From Chlamydoabsidia padenii (Eukaryota > Mucoromycota > Mucoromycetes > Mucorales > Cunninghamellaceae): a stretch of DNA of 64,000 nt. Where the stretch lies: the NCBI GenBank assembly GCA_025330725.1, contig JAIWND010000001.1, positions 372,001-436,000 of the forward strand. The letters run 5' to 3'. The translations under genes and the position numbers were made by a program. Positions 1 to 9,645 of this stretch are shown here, piece by piece. The notes under the pieces were generated by a model. It ran no database searches. It was not told where the DNA came from and worked only from the letters and a program-made list of their open reading frames with translations. Numbering within the stretch: position 1 is the stretch's first letter; every line of letters starts with the position of its first letter.

Positions 1-160
1 TGATACTTCAACAAGATATGATCTTTAATCTTTATTATAGCATGAATGAGATGATAAATACAAAAGATAAAGTCATAGTTAAACAATCATGGAAGAGCAT
101 AACTACTTCAACTATTTGCTAATACTACAACTATAAACTAAAAAGAGTATATAGTTCCAT

Positions 161-876
161 TTACAAAAGAGTTTCGTAAGGGATAGCAGTAATGGTTTGA
201 GGAACATTGTCAGCAGTGGAGACATGACGAGCGTTACGGGGTTGGACAGGAATACGCTTGAGGTTGACCTTGGCTGTTAAAAGAAAAAAAAAAAAAAGAA
301 GGAGACATAGATCAGTATCCCCAACCTATTTTATTTATGATCAATCCACTTACTTCCAGCAGCACGAGCTTCGATCTTCTTTTGAGCGTTTTCCTTGACA
401 CGATCCAAGAATTCTTGACGGCACTTGGAGTGCTTGACATGTTCGATACGGAGGTTTACACGCTTTTCCATGTAACGGCTACCGACCTTCTTGTAGATGA
501 TCACACCAACAGCAGACTTGGTGACATTATAGACAACACCGGTACGACTAGATGAGATGACAAGGATGATTAGTATAAAGTATGTGTCTCCATCCCTTCC
601 CTCTTTTTTTTTGGATTTACCCATGGTAGAACTTGTGAGGCATACCCTTTTGGACAGCAGCGTTGGCCTTGATATCAACAATATCTCCAACCTTGTAAGT
701 CTTCAAGTAAGTAGACAAAGGAATGGCACCATGTTCCCGGAAGTTACGGGAGAACATGTGGCGGGTACGAGCACGGACTAGATAGTAATAATAAAAAGGT
801 GAGGGTGAGTTGAATGTGTTACAATTAGGGTGGTGATGATTGTTGTTAGATACGTACGACCGAACGAGTGAGGCAT
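161..876 (-). CDS. RPL21: 60S ribosomal protein eL21 (RPL21)
   Basis: Structural protein of the large cytosolic ribosomal subunit. Four exons read on the minus strand: 876-858, 777-621, 547-354 and 273-161, giving 160 residues, the normal eL21 length. The order of conserved segments is that of eL21: MPHSFG start, [68 protein letters not shown], and the C-terminal [14 protein letters not shown]. All three introns are short with GT..AG ends, and phases match exactly. The first exon holds only six codons plus one base, typical of ribosomal protein genes. The start was chosen because it is the only ATG that splices in frame to the RARTRHM segment. Identity is firm; exact splice sites rest on frame consistency. 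Confidence 0.95.
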
Positions 877-1327
877 TCTATCATAAAAAAGAATTCGAGT
901 GAGTAATGACAAGTTAATCCAAGTACAGATAGTAAAAGTCCACCTTCACCTACCTGTCAAATTAGTTATAAAGAGAAGAGAGAGAGAGAGGAAAGAAAGG
1001 GAGTGCGATGAAAAAAAATTTTATACAGAAAAAGCAATTTCGCATCCACTCTGTTTGATGTTGTGGCTTGGGTCGCCGACCTGTCTTTTTTTTCAAGGAG
1101 AGGCGGCATATGAAAATGCATAAAGTAAAAAGGTAGAGAGTTAAAGACAGTTTGACTTTTATTTATCCTTTTAATACAATGACAAGAAGAATAGATAACA
1201 ATATAGATTATAGACTAATAATAATGATGTTGGATGAAGATAATGATGGAGGAGGAAGGGGACTAGTAGTAGTAGTTTTATAGAAGGGGGAATATATTAA
1301 CAAGAGAAGGGTAATACACCAGCTCTT
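877..1327. other. Intergenic, eL21 promoter side and CYSTM 3' flank
   Basis: About 450 bases between the eL21 start and the CYSTM-type gene stop, both genes on the minus strand. It holds the eL21 upstream region with purine-rich GA repeats near 975-1000 and AT-rich 3' flank near 1140-1230. No credible reading frame or RNA gene was seen. Confidence 0.6.
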
Positions 1328-1897
1328 TTAAAAGAGAGCATCCATAGCACAACAGAAACACACTACAATAAAAAGAAGAAAGAGAGTTAGAGATCATGAA
1401 AGAGAAGGGTTCACCAGATAATCACGCCCAATGACACATTGAAATGCCGACGGAACGTTTTCCCGGTGACCACCAATGATAATACATCCCAAAGTGATAC
1501 TTACTTGCAGCCAAGCTTTTTTAATACCAGTCATATAAAAACAAAAAAAGTAGAAAAAAGGTTCATGATGAGTATACCATTTTATTCGACACACACACTT
1601 TTAAACTTACCATCCCCAACAACAAGAAGAGTCGTCATTCTTTTGAGGTTGTTGTTGAACAACAAAGGTTTGAGGAGGTGGACTAGTGAAAAAAAAAAAA
1701 AAAAAAAAAAAAGTTAAATACGGTTTGTTCAAGTAGTGAGACACTTACGCAGGTGAATAGTATTGACCACCAGGAGGAGGAGCACCATAACCTTGAGGAG
1801 CGTAACCTTGTTGAGGAGGACCACCGTATCCACCTTGTTGAGGAGGAGGATAGTATTGACCTTGAGGAGGAGGAGGATAAGAATAGTTATTGGACAT
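1328..1897 (-). CDS. Small Pro/Gly/Gln-rich protein with CYSTM-type Cys-rich C-terminus
   Basis: Spliced protein of 88 residues from four exons: 1897-1749, 1682-1611, 1515-1505 (only 11 nt) and 1362-1328. The N-terminal two thirds are a low-complexity tail of PPPPQGQYY, QQGGYGGPPQQ and GYAPQGYG type repeats. The last residues, CCWGCLAAMCFCCAMDALF, match the cysteine-rich transmembrane module (CYSTM) of small tail-anchored stress-linked proteins. In known families this module sits in the membrane and the PG-rich part is cytosolic. The cysteine cluster is assembled from three exons, and the 11-nt microexon supplies CLAA. Phases agree at every junction (149, 72, 11 and 35 nt sum to 89 codons). 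Function is inferred from the family. A TTTGAAATCCCG element lies about 100 bp upstream of the start. Confidence 0.82.
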
Positions 1898-1995
1898 GAC
1901 AAAAAGGATTTAAAAAAAAAAAAAAAAAAGTGAAGGAAGAAAGAAAAAGAAAACCTGGAAGCTGAAGAAAAAGTTATTTAAAGGAGAAAATTGAG

Positions 1996-2007
1996 TTTGA
2001 AATCCCG
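1996..2007. promoter_or_regulatory. Recurrent TTTCAAATCCCG-like element
   Basis: The plus strand reads TTTGAAATCCCG, 99-110 bp upstream of the CYSTM-type gene on the minus strand. It is one of many copies of this element near start codons in this window. The regulatory role is inferred from recurrence and position only. Confidence 0.45.
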
Positions 2008-2677
2008 ACCCGACAGTCTATTTTCGGATCACACATAAAAAAGTTTAAATCTATCAATTCAGATTGATTTCTGGCCTTGTTGCCACACTTTGACTTGCCC
2101 TCCAGCTACGTATGTTATCAGTCAACTTTACAAGTACTGAACAATCCATCATGACGCACTAAATTACAATCTCTCTATCGATTGTAAGAAATGACTTTAT
2201 GGATTGCTCTCATACATTCAAGTGAACATTATGATAAGTGCCTTTGGAAAAAAGTAAATTACCCTGGCTCACCAACCTGGGCGAAACAACGTGGAGGAAA
2301 TGATTATATTCGATCGAAAATGCCTACGGGATACGTTTGGACCCCTTTCCCCCTTAATCTCTCTTGTTTTGGATATAGTATAGCATAATAATACATATTG
2401 ATAGAATCATGAATCAAAAAAAAACTTGTTGACATCTTTTTTGGTGGTTATTTGACTATGATCCTGATTTAACTAGAAGGTGATACGTTATCTTGGATGC
2501 TGGGATGGGAAATAAGTGGGGTGTGCCCTTTTGAAATGTAGGACACGGGGGGGGGGAGCACCATAGATCGACAATGAATGGTGATAGGAGGGGAACAACT
2601 TTTTGAAAGAGATGTCTACTTGGGTTGAACTTGAAATATGATCACTTTTTCCTTTGAAAGGAAAGAGGGACAAATGT

Positions 2678-2689
2678 CGGGATTTGAAA
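2678..2689. promoter_or_regulatory. Recurrent element, CGGGATTTGAAA orientation
   Basis: CGGGATTTGAAA, 153-164 bp upstream of the ATG at 2842. The copy at 6799 upstream of the Spt8 gene shares the flanks GTCGGGATTTGAAAA and TGGG, so the shared block is longer than the core. Confidence 0.5.
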
Positions 2690-2841
2690 AATGGGCTTTG
2701 GCATAGGGGCCCAGGGGAACGGATAAAGAGCGGGTTCCGGCTATTTTTAATTTTCTCTCTTTCTCTCTCTTTTCTTTATCTCTTCTTTCCCCCCCCCTTT
2801 TTTTTTTCTATTTAACTACTAGTATAACGATTATCAACATC

Positions 2842-3183
2842 ATGGGTTTTATGGATACAATTAAACGACGATATGAATTACGACAAGTAGACAAATACAC
2901 CAAACGAAGAATGTTTCAATCACAATTTGAATCCAAGGATAAGAATTACTACAATTCGATCTATATGGATGGTGCTTATCTTCATGACCGGGATAATAGT
3001 GGTGGCAACAGTAGTAGGAGCAGCAACAATGGTTTGTCCATCACTTCAACATCCACTTCATCAGTCCATCGTCAGGAACGATGGTCTTTACCCTCTTTTT
3101 TACGACGACACTCTTACCGACAAGAACACACTTTGGCCACACAACAAAACAAGACATCTGAAAGTTACACATTGAATGGATAG
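2842..3183 (+). CDS. Orphan 113-aa basic protein
   Basis: Single-exon frame of 113 residues, not recognised. It begins MGFMDTIKRRYELRQVDKYT. A Gly at position 2 and Thr at position 6 fit an N-myristoylation signal, but this is only a pattern. The first 45 residues are charged and rich in Arg, Lys and Tyr. The middle (residues 50-75) is Ser/Asn/Gly-rich low complexity, and the end is polar. A pyrimidine-rich leader precedes the ATG, and an AATAAA poly(A) signal lies at about 3275-3280, 90 bp past the stop. The flanking signals make it a plausible real gene despite its size. A conserved homologue in related fungi would settle it. Confidence 0.6.
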   Translation: MGFMDTIKRRYELRQVDKYTKRRMFQSQFESKDKNYYNSIYMDGAYLHDRDNSGGNSSRSSNNGLSITSTSTSSVHRQERWSLPSFLRRHSYRQEHTLATQQNKTSESYTLNG

Positions 3184-3471
3184 GGCTTTTTTTATCTATT
3201 TATTTAGTAATAGATGCTTTTATGTTTGGTGACAATGATTATCCTTTGTTGTTGTTTTTTATCATACTTTGTTTAATAAAGAATACATCATTTGTTATTT
3301 TTATTGGGGGCATGTTTTGTTTTATATAGACTGAAAAAGGGGGGAATATGAATATGTATATGTTGGGTTGGGTGGTAATATATGCTTTATGGCGGTAGAA
3401 GACTATAAGGACTATTTGTATTTTTATATGTATGTATGTATGTGTGCGTGTGAAAATGGAGGCTATTTGTG

Positions 3472-3878
3472 TTACATGGTAGTAGTTTCCATTGCATGAA
3501 GCTGTTGCCTCATTTGATCAGTCCCAAAGTTTTCTACCTATAAACACAAATTGAATGAATAAAAAACCACTAGATGGGTGTGTGGGGGTTACTTACATTT
3601 CGAAGAATAGATGGATACAAGTCCCATGATGGATGATTATCTTGGCCGTGTGATATGAATTGTTGGTCACTCACAGTTTCTAATGCCGATCGATGAAGAT
3701 TCATATTAATAAAATTGGTATCTTTAGGTTGTCGACGAACAGGAGGTGAAGGTCGATGAACATATCCATTGCCTAATCGTCGACTTAGACCGGGATACAA
3801 ATCATAATTTGGTGTGGCTGTTACATAATCTCTATAATAAGTTCTGGGTGTCGTCTCCAAATGTGGTGTGATGGTCAT
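3472..3878 (-). CDS. Orphan 115-aa protein with two DLYP motifs
   Basis: Two exons on the minus strand, 3878-3597 and 3537-3472, joined in phase 0 with GTAAGT..TAG ends, giving 115 residues. Not recognised. The motif NYDLYPGL occurs in the first half and SWDLYPSIL near the end of exon 1, so a DLYP core is repeated. Pro, Arg, Tyr and Thr are frequent, there is no membrane segment, and the C-terminus is Met/Gln-rich. It is convergent with the 113-aa gene, with about 290 bp between stops. A TTTCGAACCCCG element lies about 190 bp upstream. Coding status is supported by the clean intron and the promoter-like element, not by homology. Confidence 0.55.
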
Positions 3879-4528
3879 TGTGTGTGTGTGTGTGTGAAAA
3901 GAAAGAGAGAAAAGAGAAAGAGAGAAAAGAATAATCCAGGCTTTATAACTTTTTTTTTTTTTTTTTTTTTCTAATCCGAGGTGATACTTGGAGGTGGATG
4001 ATCAGTGTGAGGCCAGGTGACATTGAAATTCACCAGGCCGAAAGAAGAAGCATGAATTTGGGCGATATTTCGAACCCCGCTGTTGCTTGCCCCTTTGTTT
4101 ATGGTAGAAATTGGATTTCTTTTTTGCCTACTTTTTGTTGTGCCGCATTGTTGTTCTTTCAAAAAAAACTGTAATCAGGTTCTTGAACATCATCATTGCC
4201 GGTGTTGGAATTGTTTTTCAAAGGGTACACATCGCCTGTGATTACATCTGTCGACCCAACGATCCCATGGTTGCCCTAGTTAGTAAGACCAAAGTAAATT
4301 TGACCCCATGCCATCATAAACCGTATTTAGATTACTATCTATCCATATATATATATATATATATATAAAGCCCAACGCCAAACATTCATTATAACATACA
4401 ATTCAAATACTTCAGTACACAGTGCTGATAAATGTTTTATTGTTACAGACAAAAAGAAAAGAGTGAGGAAGAGGTGAAGGGGGTATGTATATACAAATGA
4501 AGTCAATGATTATAATAATAAAAAGGGA
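3879..4528. other. Intergenic with poly-T and (AT)n
   Basis: About 650 bases. It contains a T20 run at about 3951-3970, the TTTCGAACCCCG element (4068-4079), an (AT)n tract at about 4346-4366, and the AT-rich 3' flank of the Spt8 gene. No supported gene. Confidence 0.6.
4068..4079. promoter_or_regulatory. Recurrent TTTCGAACCCCG element
   Basis: Two mismatches to TTTCAAATCCCG, 190-201 bp upstream of the minus-strand start at 3878. Listed because it matches the recurrent series. Confidence 0.4.
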
Positions 4529-6633
4529 TCATACAATAGGGGAGATGTCATAAAACAAACAGGTATTGGTGGAAACACCTTCCCATCCACGGTTACCAGA
4601 GGCAGTAATCATATATCGACAAGTCGGGTCTACAACTATAAGAATCAAAAATAATATCATTGAGTATTGTTCTTTTGTAAGGTGAGTGCGGGAGGATGAT
4701 TACCTATGTGAGATATCATACCACCATGATGACCCGGTATAATGGTGAAGGGAATGACTGATGATGGTTTTATGGTGCTATTGGGTCGAATCGTATAAGA
4801 TGAATCAATGTCGGTATTCCAAAGTCGAATGTTATCAGTTGATGCGCTAAACAGGTATAAAAAAAAAGATAGAGTTAGAATCAATGCTGACTTTTTTTTT
4901 TTTTTTTTTTTTTTTTTGACTTTACCATATAATGTGTTTTCCATTGGGCATTGCGTTCACATGATATACAGGTCCAGAATTAAGTGGCATTCGTAAAGAT
5001 TGAATGTGTTTTTGTCCCACCGAGTCCCATTCGTCCACTGTTCCATTCCTTCGACCAACATAAATCTTTGATCCATCTGTACTCCAACATGCCGATAAGG
5101 TCCAAGGCGGTGTCTTTTCCGGTATTCCCACTTTTGATGCTTCTTTTTCCATACGTCGATCCCATAAGAGTACTTGTCCGTCCACACTTGCTGTTAGGAA
5201 TATATTCGAGTTCTTTTCATCCCAAAGAAGACTAGTGTTGTCTGCAGTGTCAATCTTGTCTGTGGTATCAATGGGGTCGGTTTCTGTAGTTGTATCATTA
5301 TCTGTTGTGGATTTGTTGTCATTGGATTTGGTTGGTTTCATAAAGGGTGTATAGATGGGTTGGAAATGAGCTGTTGAAAGCTGAGCAACATGACCAGAGT
5401 ATTCCCGAACCAAAGAGCCTGTATTAAGGTCCCATTCCTATATAAAATCCAAGATGAGCATATTAGTTACCCGGGGTCAATATATATATATATATATATA
5501 ACATCATCATATCATTATTTTTCATTTACTTACCAATATGTTCTTGTCCCATGATCCACTGATGATCCCGGTTTCACCAGGAATGATACGAAGGACAGAA
5601 ACAGGCATAGTATGTTTTCGGAAGACATGGTGACACTTGCCTTCATCATGCCGTATGGTGACTAGTTGAATGCTACCACTTTCCATACCTTGTACTGACC
5701 ATAGTGCTTCAGATTGCAAATCCATACTAAAGGCAGGTGACAATCTTGGTTCATTAATAGAGTTGATAGATTGTGGCAGGTTGATTGTGGTTGGTGTATT
5801 GGCACTTTCTTGACTTGAATCGAGTTCTCCTGATTCCAATTTCATGATAGGTTCTAATATGACAACAATAACAACAACAAAAAAAAAGAGTTTGTTAGTT
5901 AATACGATCTAACGCACGTTCCACCCTTTTCTCCTTTCCTTCCCCCCCCCTATTGTGTTGTCAGCTTACCAGGTTGTTCTTCGTTTTCCCACCAAGAGCT
6001 AATGACACCAGACTAATACAAAAGAGTTAGATGATATCAGTTTGTAATTAGTGGAGGACTTACATTTGCAACAGAGTCCCCTAAATGATGTCGCTGTGCT
6101 TGAGTCAGTGGTGTTTTTCCGTTCATCGAGGCGAAAAAGTCCCATTTTCTGATAAACCCGTCGTCAGAGCCTGTCAATACCCAACGGAAACATCTTGTTG
6201 CTGCTAAACTATAGATTGCATTAGGATGAATAGCCGAAGCCTACATTATGGGATAAGTTTACACAAGTTTGTTTAGGAAGACGAATGATGCTTACAATAG
6301 GCATAATATCGTAAAAGTGGCACTGGATGGCGCGAGGATTTAATTCGTATTGGACGTCTCGTTTGATTGGTTGTTCTTCTTGAGAGGGTGGTGGTGGAGC
6401 AGAATACCCTCGAGTGAAGGACTGGTCTATCAAGTCTAATACAATAAATAAATGCCATAATGTGAGTTTAGACAGGTGCCCCAGTCCAATCAGTTCCCTT
6501 GTTGTTTATAAGACTAGTTTCTTTTGTTTCTTTTTTTCTTACCTTCAGTGTCCATGGCTTCCCCATCAGAGTTATTGTCCAGTTGAGAGGCCCCTTCGTC
6601 ATTCAAGTCCAAATCTTCTTCGTCTGATGACAT
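4529..6633 (-). CDS. SPT8: SAGA complex subunit Spt8-like WD40 protein
   Basis: Eight exons on the minus strand (6633-6543, 6435-6296, 6240-6064, 6012-5970, 5853-5534, 5437-4926, 4846-4704, 4635-4529) give 510 residues with consistent phase. The N-terminus is short and acidic (MSSDEEDLDLNDEGASQ). It is followed by segments typical of Spt8: HFYDIMPI, AAT.CFRWVLTGSDDGFIRKWDFFAS, GKTPLTQAQRH, SSWWENE, and the C-terminal DPTCRYMITASGNRGWEG with an NTCLFYDISP end. WD-like blades run through the body (SGSWDKNI, LLWDRR, IRLWNTD). Spt8 is known as the TBP-interacting subunit of SAGA, in the nucleus. The acidic tail is much shorter than in budding yeast. A Thr/Asp/Asn-rich insert sits in exon 6 (about 5240-5330). 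Assignment is by remembered family pattern, and the C-terminal block is the strongest evidence. Confidence 0.85.
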
Positions 6634-6664
6634 GATGTGTAATTGCATAAAAAGAGAGAGCGAG

Positions 6665-6668
<4 letters not shown>

Positions 6669-6716
<48 letters not shown>
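6669..6716. repeat. Poly(A) homopolymer, about 48 nt
   Basis: Uninterrupted A run just upstream of the Spt8 start (poly-T in the gene's sense), followed by GAAA/GGAA microsatellite. Length is prone to sequencing and assembly error. Confidence 0.9.
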
Positions 6717-6718
<2 letters not shown>

Positions 6719-6798
6719 AAGAAAGAAAGAAAGGAAGAAAGGAAAGGAAAACAAAAAAAGTACCGTCACCGTAAAGCGTACCAGCCAAAAAAATTAGT

Positions 6799-6810
6799 CG
6801 GGATTTGAAA
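6799..6810. promoter_or_regulatory. Recurrent element, CGGGATTTGAAA orientation
   Basis: Exact copy of the 2678 element, 166-177 bp upstream of the Spt8 start at 6633 (minus strand). Confidence 0.5.
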
Positions 6811-6983
6811 ATGGGATGTGATTCGAAAAAGGGAAAAAGGGGTGATGATGAGAAAAAAAAAGTTCCGTGTCTTCAAACCCCTTAGTATAGTTATTTGAAT
6901 GTCACCCCCCTTGAAATCTTGAAACATCAAAGGAGTATGATGTTATTTTGAAGCACTTGACTTGACGATGTGAGGCACTCTCC

Positions 6984-7020
<37 letters not shown>

Positions 7021-7236
7021 GTATACAAGTTAAATTGGAAATGAAGACTGTCAGCAGGGGGGAAAAAGAGAGGGGAGCAGAACATGGATTTCAGGGGGGG
7101 AAGGGAGGGAAAATAACAAGTGGGTACTCCCAAAACAACCAATATAAATAAGAGAAAATGCTTTTCATTATAGTTATTTTTACAATGGAGAAAAAAAAAA
7201 GATGAAACTCTTCTCTTTCTTACATTTTCTTTATCA

Positions 7237-8388
7237 ATGAAAACACAAACATTACTACTGGGTGAATATGCTTCATCAAACTTTTATATATATATAATAC
7301 CTTCCAACAACGCGACCCCTTCATCGCCGTCCTCTTCCACTACCACTGACTATCTTTCCGTTGAAGATCTTTTTCAACTCTTCTTTCATCACTCATCAAA
7401 CGATATCAATCCTTTACTTTACTCACTTTATCATCAATATCCTCATCATTTCTATTATGATCAAAAGAAAACTTGCTACATTGCAAAACAACATGTATTG
7501 GACCTCGCACGATCCTTGCAACTCTTTGCTCTAGCTGAATTTTGTGCACTAAGTCATGATGAGTTAATCCATCGGGTAGCTGACCCACTCTTTGCCATCA
7601 CCAATGCAGTGATGCTTCGTCCAGTTACTCCAAAACGCATGGATATCGATTTGGATTGGTTTCCGTTGCCTTCCAACGACGACTCCTTTTTTTCTTCCTT
7701 TTTGGGCACCGATGCACCGATTTCATATGCCGATCATGCCGCCACCCATACTTCAAATCCCGACGCCACCTACCATCCCCACCTCCATTTCTTCTCCGCC
7801 TTTAACCCTCAAAAAACCAATCATAGCTGGACTCGATATTTTTTGCCCGTACAAAGTGCTGGCCGTACGTTTCGGGCACAGAAACAACAACAGGCGATTA
7901 TTGAATGTCGAATGAGATTATTGGTCTATCGCCAATCACTCCCTGCTGCCATCAAGCAAAAACAGCAGACCAAGAAATCAGCATCACCTGTCAATACTAG
8001 TATCACACCTATTCATCAGTACCAACATCATCATCAACAGCAAAAGAAGAGAAAGTCATCACCACCATCACCGCCTCCATTTTACCCACCCTCAAAAACA
8101 TCATACGAACTGGATCGAGATTACTATCATAGTAGACAACAACCTTCCAAGGATCATCATCATCAAAAGCGATTAAAGTCTTTGTATAGTAATTTAGATT
8201 TACTGGCTACACAAGCGACAAAAATGAAAGGTTTGCCTTTATCTCCAGAAATATCTCCACCCCCTCCCTCCGTTTTATCATTGCCACCTATTTCAACCAG
8301 CAACGCCACTTCCTCATCCTTTTATCCTTCCTCCTTTATCCAATCGATTTCTTTGCCATCCATTAGAAAAGTGTTATCTGACATATAA
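7237..8388 (+). CDS. Orphan 383-aa Ser/Pro/Gln-rich protein, possible nuclear factor
   Basis: Single-exon frame of 383 residues, not recognised. The N-terminal half looks folded: residues about 40-135 carry alternating hydrophobic segments such as VEDLFQLFFHH and HVLDLARSLQLFALAEFCAL. The second half is low complexity: Gln/His runs near residues 265-275, a KKRK basic cluster that could be a nuclear signal, then Pro/Ser-rich blocks (SPPSPPPFYPP, SPEISPPPPSV). Such a layout is common in fungal transcriptional regulators, but no DNA-binding motif was found, so no function is assigned. The start is the first ATG after a pyrimidine-rich leader. The gene is divergent from Spt8. Confidence 0.7.
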   Translation: MKTQTLLLGEYASSNFYIYIIPSNNATPSSPSSSTTTDYLSVEDLFQLFFHHSSNDINPLLYSLYHQYPHHFYYDQKKTCYIAKQHVLDLARSLQLFALAEFCALSHDELIHRVADPLFAITNAVMLRPVTPKRMDIDLDWFPLPSNDDSFFSSFLGTDAPISYADHAATHTSNPDATYHPHLHFFSAFNPQKTNHSWTRYFLPVQSAGRTFRAQKQQQAIIECRMRLLVYRQSLPAAIKQKQQTKKSASPVNTSITPIHQYQHHHQQQKKRKSSPPSPPPFYPPSKTSYELDRDYYHSRQQPSKDHHHQKRLKSLYSNLDLLATQATKMKGLPLSPEISPPPPSVLSLPPISTSNATSSSFYPSSFIQSISLPSIRKVLSDI

Positions 8389-9092
8389 AACATCCCACCC
8401 CGATCTATCCCCCCCTTTTTTTTTTCTCCAGACCCACAAATAAACAAATCATTCCACTCTTCCCTTATTGGTTTAGTTATTGTTTATGTTTTATGTTCAA
8501 TCTGCATTACCCAGGAATGGCTAGAGTAATAAAAAGAAAAGTTTTCATACTTAACCAACCTCCTTTCTGACCCCTGAGACATTTTTAAAAAAGTCATGCA
8601 TTTTCAAACACCGCCATGAATCGGGCTGCCAATGTGGATATCAGAAAAGTCGAATAGGCTCATGTTACAAAACCTGAAACCAACACTTGATAATGTAGTT
8701 TGGTCATCGATCAAAAGAAAAAAGTGTCACTTTATGAGAATTCTTGCTTGATATGATATGCAATGTGCATGATGTAGGGCTACATGTGACCTATGGCTTT
8801 TTTCTTCTGCAGTGCTTGATGATCATTGGTGCTCAGCTCACAATGATCCACATGCCCTGTCTTGTTTTGACATCATCTAAAAAGTGCTTCTTAAAAGAGC
8901 CCTTCTTTTTGGTGTGCTAAGGATCCTCGGATTTCATTGGCTGCCCCTGGTTTTGTGAATCCCCGCTCTTTTTTGTTGTCTGTCGTCTTTTTTTTTTTTT
9001 TTTTCCTGTTGAGGGTCCGATTCATATTTCCCCTTTTCTTTCTTTTCTTCTTTTTAACACATTCCTCTTCTTTTTTGATATCCTACTTGAAT
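8389..9092. other. Intergenic, 3' flank and promoter of small peptide gene
   Basis: About 700 bases. The first part is the 3' flank of the 383-aa gene. The second part is pyrimidine-rich and includes TGTGAATCCCCG (8954-8965), a weak version of the recurrent element. No supported gene. Confidence 0.5.
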
Positions 9093-9340
9093 ATGACCAA
9101 AGTGGGAAAAGCTCTTGCAGTGTCCTTTGGGGCATTGGCTGGGGGTGCTGGTGGATTCTATTTATTGGAAGCTTACAAGATCAAGACAAAGGTAACGAAA
9201 CAACAACATCAACAACAACGCAAAGCCAGCAACACTTTTTAATACTTACTTTGATTAATGTAATTGACTTGTAGGAAAAGCGACTTGCATTGTTGTTGGA
9301 AAAGAAACTTGACTTGGAAAAACAGGACAAAGCGCTATAA
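9093..9340 (+). CDS. 54-aa single-pass membrane peptide
   Basis: Two exons, 9093-9191 and 9275-9340, joined in phase 0, give 54 residues. Residues about 7-26 form one hydrophobic Ala/Gly-rich segment (ALAVSFGALAGGAGGFYLL). It is followed by a strongly charged tail in a helical pattern (KIKTKEKRLALLLEKKLDLEKQDKAL), suggesting a membrane anchor with a short coiled or amphipathic helix. The size and layout resemble small mitochondrial inner-membrane subunits, but no family was recognised. AATAAA lies about 120 bp after the stop. The frame was accepted because a clean intron joins two complementary halves of one amphipathic design. Confidence 0.6.
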
Positions 9341-9564
9341 TTACACACACACTCACACACAATTACCCTCCTCCTACACATTATTACACATAGACTGATT
9401 TACTCCTATTTTTATTGTTAATACTATATTGTCAACAGGAATTTGTATATACTTTTATAATAAAGATAATTGTATCGATAATAGACATCTATCGATCTAC
9501 TTTATCACAATCTCTCTCACTGTAATGTCCACCTTGTTGTTATTGTTTGTTTGTCCAGTCTCGG

Positions 9565-9578
9565 TTTTTCAAAGCCCG
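9565..9578. promoter_or_regulatory. Recurrent element, TTTTTCAAAGCCCG variant
   Basis: One mismatch to TTTCAAATCCCG, 68-81 bp upstream of the PPR gene start at 9646. Confidence 0.4.
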
Positions 9579-9645
9579 CTTTGAACGACAGGTTTAAAAT
9601 TTTTTTTTTATCGTTCTTTCACTTCTTCCTTACTTACACTGTAAA

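Larger units (their letters stand above)
1898..2841. other. Divergent intergenic region
   Basis: About 940 bases between the CYSTM-type gene (minus) and the 113-aa gene (plus). It contains one TTTCAAATCCCG-like element near each gene, a G8 run near 2548 and a pyrimidine-rich leader (2750-2810) just before the plus-strand ATG. Open frames inside have no recognisable content. Confidence 0.6.
6634..7236. other. Divergent promoter region with long A tracts
   Basis: About 600 bases between divergent Spt8 and the 383-aa gene. It holds an uninterrupted A tract of about 48 nt (6669-6716) followed by GAAA/GGAA repeats, a second A tract at about 6985-7018, and the CGGGATTTGAAA element at 6799. No gene seen. 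Confidence 0.65.
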
